A DNA stretch of 64,000 nt from JAOXRU01 sp965247735 (GCA_965247735.1 CBDFHN010000002.1:3038001-3102000); one strand, 5' to 3'; numbered from the stretch's first letter, positions 1 through 10,004 are shown. Translations and numbers: made by a program. The notes: a model not told the origin generated them from the letters alone.

Positions 1-3000
1 ATATTTACATCAGTATTAACTACCGATACATCAGCTATTGTACTTCCGTCTAAAACATTATAATTTTCATCATCTGATAAAACATTGCCTGTTATAATGC
101 TATAATTAATATCGCCATCTACCATATCATCAGCAACACCTGTTACTGTAACCTCTACACCGGTATTCCAAGATGCTGCTGGGATATTTACTGTTGTGGT
201 TACTATTCCTTCTCCTACATCGCTACTAGATAAACTTACTGTAACTGCTGCTGTGGGTTCGGTACTTAAGCTTATATTAAATGTTGCACTGCTTCCGTCT
301 TCTGCAGTATTTCCGCTTATTGAACCAATTATAATGGTTGGACTTGCACTTATTGAAACAGTAACTATATCTGTATCTGTATTTCCTAAGACATCTGTAA
401 CTGTAAGTGTTATTGTATGTGCTCCTACTGGAAGATTAACTGTGGGAGAAGAACCTGTTACCACTCCTATAGTTGGAATACTCCAATTATAGCTAACGAT
501 ATCATAATTTGAATCAAAACTATGATTTGCATCTAAAACTATTTCTTCTGTACCTGAATTATCAGTATCAAAAACAAGTATATCTTCTCCTGCATTGGCT
601 TCTGGAGCAATATTATCCGATAGTGTAATCATAACAATATCTTCAGCTATAGCACCATCGTTATCCGTAACTATTAATTCTATTCCATATGTTCCTGTTG
701 GCAGTACAACATTAGCCGTAATACCATTGTATGTTCCTAAACCCGGTATTTTCCATGTATAACCAATAATCTCTCCATCTAAATCTTCACTTTCCATGGC
801 ATTCAACGTTACCATACTTTCGCTAGTGGAATGTATAAATTGATCTGAACCTGCATTGGCTATAGGTAAATTATTTGTTGGGGAAGAAGCAACTGTTATG
901 CTAAAATCTACATAGTCTACTGCATCAGAAACATCTGTTACTTCTAAAATAGCCTCGTGGTTACCTACTGGAATATCAATATGCATTATGGGCGATGCAC
1001 TAGTAAATACGCCTATTTCTGGAATAGTCCATTTATAATATAGTATTTCATTATCCAAGTCTTCGCTTGTAGATGCATTTAATATTACCTCTTCTTTACC
1101 ATCTTCATCGGCATCAATTGCGGAATAATTTTCTGATCTTGCTATTGGAGCCATATTTGCTATTCCATCAAAAGGTAACATGGTGTTAGATAAATAGATG
1201 TCGTCTATATAAATTGTTTCTGCATTCCATCCATCAGCAGGTTCTATCTGTCTATTTAGCCAAACTTGCAACTGATAAAGATCATAGGTGTCCGATCCAA
1301 GATCAAACACAAAATCTTGCCATTCCGCTATAGCATCGCTACGCAGATTTGGAGAAGCATTATTACCAGAGCTTGTTCCTCTAGTCTGCACCGCATTATT
1401 AACATTAGAATAACTAGCTCTAATTTTCATATGTAGGTATCGTAGTCCTGGTGTTACTTCTGGTAAAAAAGGTATTTTTAATCCAACCAAAGAACTTGTT
1501 CTATTTCCTAAAGGATCAGATAACCCAGAACCTTCTAGCACTACTTTTAATACTTTTGTACTTGGATTGATACTACTAGATTCTGGATTGTCTACCACCT
1601 CAATATTTGCGGTTCTTAACGGTTCTATTTGTCCACTAGAATTGTTTTCAAAATCAAATAAAAACAAATCTCTAACTACGGTTAAATCATTTAAAACCTC
1701 AACTATGATATCATCTGAAGCAGTTGCTCCATTATTATCCGTAACTGTTAAAGTAACGGTGCTAACTCCTATTGGTAAATTTATTGTTGATGTAATTCCA
1801 TATAAAGAGGCATAACCTTCTACATCCCATTTGTAGTTTACAATAGATCCGTCTAGATCAGAGCTCAGGCCAGCATTCAATTCAATCTGTTCAAACCCAT
1901 CGTTTAGAATATCGGATACGCTAACATCTGATCCTGCTTTAGCAATAGGAATACTATTTGCCATATTTTGTTTGTATACTTCAAATTCTGAAATACCAAA
2001 ACTATTACTTGTAATAGAACTTAATACCTTAACTCTTATATATTGTGCTATTACCCCAGATATATCTATATTATTATATAGTGATGAGTTTGCTGTTTCG
2101 GTTGCATGTAATACCCAATTAACTCCATCAATTGAGGTTTCTATATCATAATCAACTCCATAATTATCTGTTTCCCAATTCAGAACAACATTATTTAAGG
2201 TATATATGGATCCTAAATTAATGCCTACAAAACCTGGCAACCCTTCTGTATGGCTAAATAACGTACTTTCTCTATTATCATTTATCAATTCAAAAGACGG
2301 ATTTACGATGAGGCCTGTTCCAAAAACTGATTTGAATAAAGCAATATTCTCTGTTCCATTATCAATAGTTATCGTTACCTGATCTTGATCGGTTTCTCCA
2401 TCAATATCGGTAACAGTTAATATAAACTGATGTTCTCCTATTGGTAGTGTAGCTGTTGGGCTATTTTCATAAAACTCTAAGCTTCCATCTAATGATGTCC
2501 AATAAAATGATAAATCATGATCGTCCTCATCGATACTTTCCGAACCGTCTAAAACAATAGTTTTATAACCATCTTCATTTCCTAGTTCGTCTTCATCATA
2601 ATATGTTTTGTCTATACCTGCATTTGCTATTGGTAAAATATTTGGATAGGTATTCCCATATGCTTTAATTTCTTGAATTCTAACATCTTGATGACTGGAA
2701 TGCTCTAAAAATTCAAATCTAAAAAACTGCCCTGCTATTGGCGGATTAAAAGTTACGGAATAATTAGCACCAACATCTACATTGGTTTCGTCTATAACCG
2801 TATAATTTATTTCATCTAAAGAAACGTATAGTTTCCAATTTGAGCTTCTTAATGAGGCCGTATTAGAAAAAAAGTACTCTATTTCTTCAATAAGGTAAGG
2901 CTCTTCTAAACGAATAAATAAACGTTCTGGAATAGTGGATGGCACTTTTGGCGGCAGCAAATTATTTAAAGCCGACTGCCAAGGTCTACCTTCATCACCA

Positions 3001-6000
3001 TCTACAGCACTAGAGGATGCTCTAGCCTTATTAGACTCGGTATCTGATGATGTCTCTGCTTCAAAAAACATATTTTTTCTTCCTTCTACTTCTATTTCTA
3101 CTTCCGCTTGGTTAGCTAATCCTCCATCATCAGTAACCGTTAATGTTGCAATATAGTTACCCTTATCTAATGTTACTGTCGGAGTAATTCCATAAAATGG
3201 AGATGCTGCAACACCAGAGATATCCCATCGATACTCAACAATAGTACCTACCAAATCTGTACTTAATACACCGCTTAAATTTACTTGTTCACTTCCATTA
3301 TTATCATCGTCATTTACAAGTATTGCTGTTCCTGGATTGGCAATTGGAGCAACATTAGCAATAGTTGTGTCGCTAATAGTAATTGTAATGGTACCATGCT
3401 GTGCATTTGCTTCATACATAAAACTATCTATTAGAGACGGGCTATTGTTGTGAGTATAAGTAAGTGTGCTGCCAGAAAAACTAGTTGCTCCATTGGTAGC
3501 GTCGCCTACTAAACTAATAGTACTAAAGGTGTCTATGCTAACTGTTTCGCCTTTTAATACTGTTATATTATAATCTGTAGCTGCCGGACTTACTGTTATA
3601 TTTACGGTCCCTGGTACAGAAACGGCTCCTACAAAATCTTCGATAGTATAGGTAAAAGAATCTGAACCACTGGTATCCATATTTGGAGTATAGCTAATAG
3701 TTTTATCTGAGTTAACTATAATTGTACCCTGCGAAGGTGGTGTATTAACTGTAATTGATAAGCCATTTTCTTTGTTTATACTAACATCATTATGCAAGAC
3801 ATTAAAGCGTTTTTCTAAATTGTAGTCCACTATAACATTATCTGAATTTGCTATTGGAGGTAATAACGTGGCCACCACATTAAGTTTTATATTAACTTTT
3901 CCCTTGTTTGTGGTTTCTAAAATAATTTCAGTCTCGCCAACAACCAATCCGTTTATGGTACATAAAGTAGCACTACCATTTAGTTGTGCTGTTGCAATAA
4001 CTTCGTCTGTACTTATTGGACTAATAAACTCTAAACTAGCATCATCAAAAATTCTATCAAAATAATCAGAAATCAGTAATTGCTTAGTTGCACCAACTTC
4101 AATGGTAAATTCAACTATTCTTGTTTTCGGAACATCTCTTAACTCTTTATTTGATAAATCTGCATTACTAGCAGGTCCTAAAACGAGATTGGTAAAATTA
4201 ATTTCTGGAGAATCGGGTTTAAAAACAGCACTAGGATCATACATTTCCTGACCAAAAACTCTTAGTATATTTCCACTAGCCAAACGTTGTGCATTTGTTT
4301 GTGTGCCAAAATTGCTAATATCTACTGGAGGAATACTATCTGGGTGTTGTTCTTTTTCTAAATATGATTTGTATAAAACACCATTGTGCTTAATCATATG
4401 GTTAGAAATTTTTCCATCTTTACTAACTACTACTTCTTCTTCTAATACATCAAAAGCACCTGTATCTGGAATTCCGATATAATGCAACTGTTGTCCTTTA
4501 AAACTAGGAAGCTTTAGTTTAACTCTGTTAAGAGCTTCTTCTGATAAAATTCCAAAGGTATTATCTATATAATAAGAATATTCTGGTCTGGTATGTCTTT
4601 TAGCAACATATATATTGTATATATTATTAAAATATCCACCATAAATACCTTGTTGACCTCCATTGTGCTCTAGCTTAAAGCCTTCTATAAAACCTTCTAC
4701 ATGTGGTTTGTAAAAAACTACACCTTTACCATTACTATGGGTATTAAAACCAGCAGCACCAATAGGATTATCTAAATCCCCTATCAATACCAAATTATCA
4801 TATATGGTTGCTTTATTGTATTTTCTCCTAATCCCTATTTTTATACCCCAACCTACTAAATTTTCTATTTGATGGCCAAGTCCTGTATTATAATCATCTT
4901 TGGTAGAAATTGTAAAATTGGGAGAATACAAAATATTACCTCCATACCCATAACTGTTTTTCATTAAAAAACCATTTCCTTCTAGGTAATCTGCTCTACT
5001 GACTATTCCTTTAGTAGGGTCTAAACGACGATCGACACCATCAATAGATTGATTCCAAAATTGAAATCCATTTCCTGTAAAACCTGAAGCCACATTATCT
5101 TTTAAAAGCACAGTATGAGAATGAATCCAAAAACCATCACCAGCAGAACCAAATTCGTTAACATTGATTTCTGTTTTATCAGCATTAAAAAAACCAGGGT
5201 CTCCAGTAAAGTTCTCAATATTATTACCCAAGGTTCTAATTGATACATTATTAATAAAGGTTCCTATTTCATTTCCTACCTCGGCTACAAATGATGCTCC
5301 ATCAACATCATAAGCTACATTATTATCTATATACGCTGCTCCTCTATGGTTTACAAAACCCCAGCCTACAGAACCGTCAACAACAGATCCTTTTACAATT
5401 CCAAATGAAGTTCCATCTGTTCCCGTACGATGAAAATGGCATGGATATCGTGCTATTGGATTGTGTGCAATTCTAGTAATATTACCCTCATCATCTCTTG
5501 CCATGTTTACCATGGTTTGTAATTTGTTGGTTCTTCCTAATTCATAAAAACCTACATAATTTAGCTCAACATTATTGGTATGCATAAACATAACATGGCC
5601 TCTAGATTTGGGTTCTGGACCATCCATTATTGTTCTATAACTACCCTCTTGAGTCATAATAATAACATTTCTTGTTAAGTTTATGACATGCATTTTTAAT
5701 ACTAGTCCTTCTTTGGTATGTTTTGGCAAAACATGATCGTATAATAGCTGCTTTTTAAACGAAACACTCCTACCGCCCAAACCTGTTATAACTCGTGCTT
5801 CATCTTCAATAGCATTTCTACTTGAACCTGCAAAAACTATTTTATCGCCAATCTTCCAATCTGTTGGCAGCTTATCTAATGTTACAGAAGTAGCTCCTAC
5901 CAGTGCATTATTATAGGTAGCATAACCTGTTCTTTCCATTCCATACATTTTGGTAGTTCCATGGGCTATAAGTCCTAAACCCAAATGAGAAGGGTCATAG

Positions 6001-6713
6001 TCTGGGTCTGAAGGATTATTATTTACAAAATCTCCTTGATCTTCTATAATAAGTTTAGCTGTAATTCCTTCTGGAATAGGAGAAATAGCAGTTCCCATTT
6101 CAATTTCACTACCCATTACCCCAATTATCGTATCAACTTTTAAAGAACTGTTAGCTGTTGTAGAAAACTTTAGTGTACCATCTACCCGTATTGTTCTAAT
6201 GGTTTGTTCTATATCCGAATCTACAAGAACTGTATGTCCACTTTCTATAAGTACTCTAGAACCTTCTGGCGGAACTATACCGCCCTCCCAAGTAGATCCC
6301 GAGCTCCAATCTCCACTTGTTACCGTTTTTATGGTAACAAATGAATACCTAACCAGGTTTAAGAAATCTGACATTTCTTTTACTTTTTTACTGTATTCCT
6401 GATAGTGAGACATTTCTCGATAAAGTGTTGGAGGAATATTCATCATATCTGTCCCCATTTCCATATTTAAATATCGAAACTGGCTAACTGATGCTATCGA
6501 AAAAGTTAAGGTTGGCTTGGCACTACCATTGCTCATAACATCTACAAGGTAATCTGACCCGCTAATTGTTATGGTGACCATATCTGTAATTCCTCTTTCG
6601 CTAGTAAAACTTAAAACTCCTCCTGCCTGTAGTTCTGGTGGGGAATAATCAGCATATATACATGTGGTAAAAAAAAGTAGTACACAAAACGATATTTTAT
6701 AAATTGCTTTCAT
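1..6713 (-). CDS. Giant secreted G8/beta-helix/discoidin/PKD mosaic protein, 3' end beyond window
   Basis: The reading frame is open for 2237 codons from the ATG at 6713 to the window edge, so the C-terminus is missing. Residues 1-21 are a signal peptide (MKAIYKISFCVLLFF...). A G8-type segment with W-S-S-G-S-T-W and an 'IESGHTVLVDS' strand lies near residues 135-245. A parallel beta-helix-like region follows (about 330-640), with many 'N...V.D' turns and an HFHRTG segment. Discoidin (F5/8C)-like domains lie near 1214-1350 and 1448-1580, several PKD domains beginning 'ANAG.D' surround them, a carbohydrate-binding-like region is near 1666-1840, and a Calx-beta-like domain starts near 2121. G8 domains with beta-helices are known in large extracellular proteins such as the CEMIP/PKHDL1 group. 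A polysaccharide-binding or -processing surface role is inference. A T9SS sorting domain is expected in the missing part but is not visible. Confidence 0.88.
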   Translation of the reverse strand, partial: MKAIYKISFCVLLFFTTCIYADYSPPELQAGGVLSFTSERGITDMVTITISGSDYLVDVMSNGSAKPTLTFSIASVSQFRYLNMEMGTDMMNIPPTLYREMSHYQEYSKKVKEMSDFLNLVRYSFVTIKTVTSGDWSSGSTWEGGIVPPEGSRVLIESGHTVLVDSDIEQTIRTIRVDGTLKFSTTANSSLKVDTIIGVMGSEIEMGTAISPIPEGITAKLIIEDQGDFVNNNPSDPDYDPSHLGLGLIAHGTTKMYGMERTGYATYNNALVGATSVTLDKLPTDWKIGDKIVFAGSSRNAIEDEARVITGLGGRSVSFKKQLLYDHVLPKHTKEGLVLKMHVINLTRNVIIMTQEGSYRTIMDGPEPKSRGHVMFMHTNNVELNYVGFYELGRTNKLQTMVNMARDDEGNITRIAHNPIARYPCHFHRTGTDGTSFGIVKGSVVDGSVGWGFVNHRGAAYIDNNVAYDVDGASFVAEVGNEIGTFINNVSIRTLGNNIENFTGDPGFFNADKTEINVNEFGSAGDGFWIHSHTVLLKDNVASGFTGNGFQFWNQSIDGVDRRLDPTKGIVSRADYLEGNGFLMKNSYGYGGNILYSPNFTISTKDDYNTGLGHQIENLVGWGIKIGIRRKYNKATIYDNLVLIGDLDNPIGAAGFNTHSNGKGVVFYKPHVEGFIEGFKLEHNGGQQGIYGGYFNNIYNIYVAKRHTRPEYSYYIDNTFGILSEEALNRVKLKLPSFKGQQLHYIGIPDTGAFDVLEEEVVVSKDGKISNHMIKHNGVLYKSYLEKEQHPDSIPPVDISNFGTQTNAQRLASGNILRVFGQEMYDPSAVFKPDSPEINFTNLVLGPASNADLSNKELRDVPKTRIVEFTIEVGATKQLLISDYFDRIFDDASLEFISPISTDEVIATAQLNGSATLCTINGLVVGETEIILETTNKGKVNIKLNVVATLLPPIANSDNVIVDYNLEKRFNVLHNDVSINKENGLSITVNTPPSQGTIIVNSDKTISYTPNMDTSGSDSFTYTIEDFVGAVSVPGTVNITVSPAATDYNITVLKGETVSIDTFSTISLVGDATNGATSFSGSTLTYTHNNSPSLIDSFMYEANAQHGTITITISDTTIANVAPIANPGTAILVNDDDNNGSEQVNLSGVLSTDLVGTIVEYRWDISGVAASPFYGITPTVTLDKGNYIATLTVTDDGGLANQAEVEIEVEGRKNMFFEAETSSDTESNKARASSSAVDGDEGRPWQSALNNLLPPKVPSTIPERLFIRLEEPYLIEEIEYFFSNTASLRSSNWKLYVSLDEINYTVIDETNVDVGANYSVTFNPPIAGQFFRFEFLEHSSHQDVRIQEIKAYGNTYPNILPIANAGIDKTYYDEDELGNEDGYKTIVLDGSESIDEDDHDLSFYWTSLDGSLEFYENSPTATLPIGEHQFILTVTDIDGETDQDQVTITIDNGTENIALFKSVFGTGLIVNPSFELINDNRESTLFSHTEGLPGFVGINLGSIYTLNNVVLNWETDNYGVDYDIETSIDGVNWVLHATETANSSLYNNIDISGVIAQYIRVKVLSSITSNSFGISEFEVYKQNMANSIPIAKAGSDVSVSDILNDGFEQIELNAGLSSDLDGSIVNYKWDVEGYASLYGITSTINLPIGVSTVTLTVTDNNGATASDDIIVEVLNDLTVVRDLFLFDFENNSSGQIEPLRTANIEVVDNPESSSINPSTKVLKVVLEGSGLSDPLGNRTSSLVGLKIPFLPEVTPGLRYLHMKIRASYSNVNNAVQTRGTSSGNNASPNLRSDAIAEWQDFVFDLGSDTYDLYQLQVWLNRQIEPADGWNAETIYIDDIYLSNTMLPFDGIANMAPIARSENYSAIDADEDGKEEVILNASTSEDLDNEILYYKWTIPEIGVFTSASPIMHIDIPVGNHEAILEVTDVSDAVDYVDFSITVASSPTNNLPIANAGSDQFIHSTSESMVTLNAMESEDLDGEIIGYTWKIPGLGTYNGITANVVLPTGTYGIELIVTDNDGAIAEDIVMITLSDNIAPEANAGEDILVFDTDNSGTEEIVLDANHSFDSNYDIVSYNWSIPTIGVVTGSSPTVNLPVGAHTITLTVTDVLGNTDTDIVTVSISASPTIIIGSISGNTAEDGSSATFNISLSTEPTAAVTVSLSSSDVGEGIVTTTVNIPAASWNTGVEVTVTGVADDMVDGDINYSIITGNVLSDDENYNVLDGSTIADVSVVNTDVN

Positions 6714-6891
6714 AAAAAAAGTAAGAAGAAATTTCATTAAAAGAATATGTCAATCAAAAACGAAAATAATTGTAACGCTACTACCAAACCTTATTAAAAT
6801 AGAAGAAAATTGTAGTGCTATAAGATGAATTAAATTCATATTTCTATAGCAGAATCAACGTTTTAAAAAAGAGATAACAACCAATATTTTT

Positions 6892-6907
6892 GTAGTAAAG
6901 GTACTAC
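6892..6907. promoter_or_regulatory. Perfect 6-bp inverted repeat GTAGTA-N4-TACTAC
   Basis: GTAGTA and TACTAC flank an AAGG centre, about 180 bp upstream of the G8-domain gene and about 50 bp from the paired direct repeat. It could be an operator half-site pair; no factor can be named from sequence. Confidence 0.3.
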
Positions 6908-6955
6908 AATACTAGTATAAAATGCTTTATTTGTTGTAAATACGGTAGATTTTAG

Positions 6956-6990
6956 GCATAACTGGGTTTTATTCGCGCATAACTGGGTTT
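6956..6990 (-). promoter_or_regulatory. LytTR-type paired direct repeat (CCAGTTATG-N12-CCAGTTATG)
   Basis: A 14-bp sequence (GCATAACTGGGTTT on the plus strand) occurs at 6956-6969 and 6977-6990, exactly 21 bp apart, which is two helical turns on the same face. On the minus strand this reads CCAGTTATG, 12 bp, CCAGTTATG. LytTR regulators such as AgrA bind 9-bp direct repeats (ACAGTTAAG-like) with a 12-bp spacer; the match here is 7 of 9 per half. It lies about 245-275 bp upstream of the G8 gene. Binding by a LytTR regulator is inference. Confidence 0.45.
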
Positions 6991-7428
6991 ATACATTACT
7001 TTACTCTTGATACTTAGTAATGTCTAAAAACACTTTTTACCATAGCAATCTAACCATAAGTCTCTTAGGGTCTTATTCGAATAAAAATGAGGCTAAGTTT
7101 TAAAAATAATATTTGACAAACACAGACTAATTGGTTTTTTTACTTGAATAGATTCCACTCAGCTATACTAAATGATAATTGAGCTTAACAAAAACACCAT
7201 TTAACTACAGAAGCACATATGTGGTAAAACAACAATAGACTAATTGGTTTGTTTTGTGATAAACCGGTAACTTTTAAACATCAAAAAAAATGTTCTATAA
7301 TCCCTGAAAATGGATTGCTTTTTTCTTCAAAAACCTCATCAAACTGAGTTATAAAAACAAAAAAATCGACAACCGATGAATAGAAACAATCAAATTGCCA
7401 AATTTGGTCTTAAGTAGCTGTTTTTATT

Positions 7429-8196
7429 TTAAAATAGCATTGTTTCACCATCTTCAGGAATCAATACCTTTTCTGAAAGACCATTCTTTTTCAATTCTTC
7501 TCGCAAACCTGCTCTTGTAGTTGGACAGTGATTTATGGATTCTAAATGGTTTGCAATTACTTTTCCAGGAGCTTTGCTAACATATGTCATTATCTCCTTC
7601 ATTGTCATTAAAACAGGCTTAAAAAGATCAAACTGTGCACTTCCACATGCAGCAATACAGATATCTGGTTTGTATTCGGTTAATACTTTAGCTACTGCTT
7701 TTGTATATATGGTATCTGAACTGATATAAATGCGTTGCTGGTTGGCTAAGGCAATATAAAAGCCCATAACATTACCCATTGGCTTGGCTATAAATCCATA
7801 ACCATGTTTTGCAGGAATTCCCTCAATGGTTCCGCCTAAAAAAGAGGTTTTGCTCCAATATTCAAGTGAATTGGCTATTAATAGTCCTTTCTTTTTTAAA
7901 ATTGGCGCATCCTTAGCACTGCATGTAACAGGAATATTGTTCTTTTTTAAAAAACGAAAAGCAGCAGTATCTAAATGATCAGGATGACGATGTGTTATTA
8001 AACAATGGGTAACTCTAGACAATATTTCCTTTGCAACATCAGGAAGTGAAACTGTTGGGTTTTTTTGTGCCTTAAACCTAAAAAAAGTAAAAGGAGGTAA
8101 TGTCCCTTTTTCTCCCAACATCGGGTCTATAAGTATAACATCAGTAGTAGTTTCAATAACAAGAGTTGCGTTTCTTAAGTGATGAATTTTTAACAT
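7429..8196 (-). CDS. MBL-fold metal-dependent hydrolase, UlaG-like
   Basis: 255 residues, a soluble metallo-beta-lactamase-fold protein. The metal-binding HxHxDH motif is visible as THRHPDHLD near residue 88; an early 'ILIDPM' strand, a 'PAKHG' histidine, an 'SSDTIY' aspartate and a late 'NHLES' histidine complete the usual set of ligands. The family includes L-ascorbate-6-phosphate lactonase UlaG and other broad phosphodiesterase or lactonase-like enzymes; the substrate cannot be assigned. It appears to be a single-gene unit, divergent from the gene starting at 8385. The ATG at 8196 begins directly with the first strand of the fold. Confidence 0.88.
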   Translation of the reverse strand: MLKIHHLRNATLVIETTTDVILIDPMLGEKGTLPPFTFFRFKAQKNPTVSLPDVAKEILSRVTHCLITHRHPDHLDTAAFRFLKKNNIPVTCSAKDAPILKKKGLLIANSLEYWSKTSFLGGTIEGIPAKHGYGFIAKPMGNVMGFYIALANQQRIYISSDTIYTKAVAKVLTEYKPDICIAACGSAQFDLFKPVLMTMKEIMTYVSKAPGKVIANHLESINHCPTTRAGLREELKKNGLSEKVLIPEDGETMLF

Positions 8197-8384
8197 AATC
8201 TTTTTTTTTACAAAGTAAAAGCAAGGGGTATTCTAATCCATTGATTCAAATCAAGATATGACTTTTGATACTCTTTTTAAAATCCTTATCGATTTATATT
8301 CCATATGAATAGGTTTTTTGAACCCTTTTTTATAATATTTAGGTATGGATATCTAGGCTAAATATTAGCTGAATTCAAGAAGTG

Positions 8385-9101
8385 ATGAGCAAAAAAAAGA
8401 ATAGAGGAAAAGAAGGCAGCGATGATGTGTTGTTTGGTAGTCAAAAAGCACATAAAACAATAACCGAAGCCATAAAAGACATGAACTACCTATTGAGTAG
8501 AGGCTTTGCAGAACGCTCCTCCACACAGCTAGTTGGCAATAGATACCGTCTAAACTCTCGTCAGCAAAATGCTGTAAGAGGTATGAGTGCTTCTTCTGAA
8601 CAAATTACAAAACGAAAAGGTTCAGAAATTAATTCTAGCCTGCTAAACGGTGAAATCGCAATAATTGATGGACTAAATGTGCTTATTCTTCTAGAAAGTG
8701 CTTTATCTGACGCTTATTTATTTGAAGGTTTGGATGGTGCTATCAGAGACCTATCTAGTGTACATGGAACCTATAGAAAAGTAAACCAAACCCTAGAATC
8801 TATTCATTTAGTTGGAAAATTTTTAGATAATAATAGTGTTAAAAAAACAATATGGGTATTAGATAAACCAGTTTCTAATAGCGGAAGACTTAAAACATTA
8901 TTATTAGAAATTGCGGAACAAGAAAATTACACTTGGGAAGTAATTTTGGATAACAATCCAGATCAATTATTAGCGGAAAGCAAGCATATTGCAATAAGTT
9001 CTGATGCCTGGATCTTAGATCGTGCAGAACGATGGTTTAATCTTGTTAAAGAAATTATTAGGCATAATATACCTAATGCAAGCATTGTAAAACCTAATTA
9101 A
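8385..9101 (+). CDS. DUF434 / PIN-like domain protein
   Basis: 238 residues, soluble. The N-terminal half (about 20-70) is basic with a helical 'AIKDMNYLLSRGFAERS' segment typical of DUF434. The second half opens with 'IAIIDGLNVLILLESAL', a PIN-like strand with an early aspartate, and contains 'IWVLDKPVSNSGRLK' and 'SSDAWILD' acidic strands consistent with a nuclease-like fold. The family is conserved in archaea and scattered bacteria and is not biochemically defined; RNA-processing activity would be inference. I chose the ATG at 8385 rather than the GTG one codon earlier. It converges with the Crp-like gene, only 11 bp separating the two ends. Confidence 0.85.
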   Translation: MSKKKNRGKEGSDDVLFGSQKAHKTITEAIKDMNYLLSRGFAERSSTQLVGNRYRLNSRQQNAVRGMSASSEQITKRKGSEINSSLLNGEIAIIDGLNVLILLESALSDAYLFEGLDGAIRDLSSVHGTYRKVNQTLESIHLVGKFLDNNSVKKTIWVLDKPVSNSGRLKTLLLEIAEQENYTWEVILDNNPDQLLAESKHIAISSDAWILDRAERWFNLVKEIIRHNIPNASIVKPN

Positions 9102-9112
9102 AAAATGTGATT

Positions 9113-9718
9113 CTAGCTTATCCGCTTTCGTATTCTACTGAGTGTTTCTGGAGTAATATTTAAATAGGATGCAATATGATATTGGGGAATAAGTTGTAGC
9201 CATTCTGGCTTATAAATTAGTAATTCTTGATACAATTCGTCTGGAGTTTTGGTCAGTCGATTGTACTCTAAGAGTTCTTTGTTTTTTAATAGTTTTTGAA
9301 AAGAAAGTTTTATAAATTCTACTCCACATTGGTATCTGCTTAAGAGTTCTAAATGTTGTGCTTTATCAATCAGAAACAACTCTATTTCTGTAATGCTTTC
9401 TTGATTTTTTTTGGTAGGTTCACCAGAATTAAAAGCCGATAAATCTGAAATAAACTGTGGTCTGGTATAAAAATTAATATTGGTTTCTTTTTCTTTAGAA
9501 GCATAGTATTCCCTCACAACTCCCCTATTTAGAAAACGCAACTGATTTTCGGAGTTGTATACCTCAAGAATACGGGTGCCTTTTGGAATAATCTTAGTCT
9601 CTACCAAAGCATATAGTTCTTCCAAGCCATGTTTGTTAAGCGGATATTCTGTTTCAAAGAACTTTGACATCTCCTTGAATTTCTCACTCTTAGCATAACT
9701 ATAATCTTCTATTGCCAT
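9113..9718 (-). CDS. Crp/Fnr family transcriptional regulator
   Basis: 201 residues. Residues about 25-120 form a cyclic-nucleotide-binding-type beta-roll ('IIPKGTRILEVYNSENQLRFLNRGVVREYY'), followed by a dimerisation helix and a short C-terminal helix-turn-helix ('QYHIASYLNITPETLSRIRK'). This arrangement is common among Bacteroidota Crp/Fnr-like proteins, most of uncharacterised function. No Fe-S cysteine cluster of the FNR type is apparent. The ATG at 9718 is preceded by a good AAGGAG ribosome binding site, unusual in this AT-rich Bacteroidota DNA. It lies 46 bp downstream of the antitoxin-like gene and may be co-transcribed. Confidence 0.88.
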   Translation of the reverse strand: MAIEDYSYAKSEKFKEMSKFFETEYPLNKHGLEELYALVETKIIPKGTRILEVYNSENQLRFLNRGVVREYYASKEKETNINFYTRPQFISDLSAFNSGEPTKKNQESITEIELFLIDKAQHLELLSRYQCGVEFIKLSFQKLLKNKELLEYNRLTKTPDELYQELLIYKPEWLQLIPQYHIASYLNITPETLSRIRKRIS

Positions 9719-9764
9719 TAGATATCTCCTTTTTTGTCCATCTCGTTCAAATAATTTCCATTCA

Positions 9765-10004
9765 CTAAATACCGTAAGTTTCGCTAATTTCTTTCATTAC
9801 TTGCTCGTGAGTAAATATATTCCCTTCTTCAATATCTTTTAAGCCAGCGTTAATTAATAATTTTTCTGTTTCAGAAATATCATTAGACCAGTCAGAAGAT
9901 GAAGAAACACTACTTTTAATAGTCTTCAGTTTAGAAAAAACGGATTCGTCTTTTAAACTTATCAGCCACTCCATTAATTTATATTTTTCTAATTGAATAT
10001 CCAT
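9765..10004 (-). CDS. Small orphan antitoxin-like protein (addiction module component family)
   Basis: 79 residues, acidic and helical. The C-terminal motif 'GLKDIEEGNIFTHEQVMKEI' resembles the toxin-wrapping tail of the 'putative addiction module component' (RelB/ParD-like) antitoxins. In that family a RelE/ParE toxin gene normally follows immediately. Here only 46 bp separate it from the Crp-like gene, and a start-like ATG at 9761 runs into a TGA after four codons, so the toxin seems to be lost or never present. The family call is moderate; the toxin loss is inference. Confidence 0.65.
   Translation of the reverse strand: MDIQLEKYKLMEWLISLKDESVFSKLKTIKSSVSSSSDWSNDISETEKLLINAGLKDIEEGNIFTHEQVMKEISETYGI

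Larger units (their letters stand above)
6714..7428. other. Gene-free regulatory region upstream of the G8 gene
   Basis: About 700 bp without a credible gene. It holds the paired direct repeat at 6956-6990, the inverted repeat at 6892-6907, and a 14-bp direct repeat (AGACTAATTGGTTT) at 7124-7137 and 7237-7250. The remainder is AT-rich with nothing I recognise. Confidence 0.6.

Noticed and set aside
196..492. Plus-strand open frame antisense to the G8 mosaic gene
   Set aside because: It is the mirror of PKD/Calx-beta coding sequence with no start signal; many similar frames occur opposite the repeat-rich genes and reflect codon composition only.
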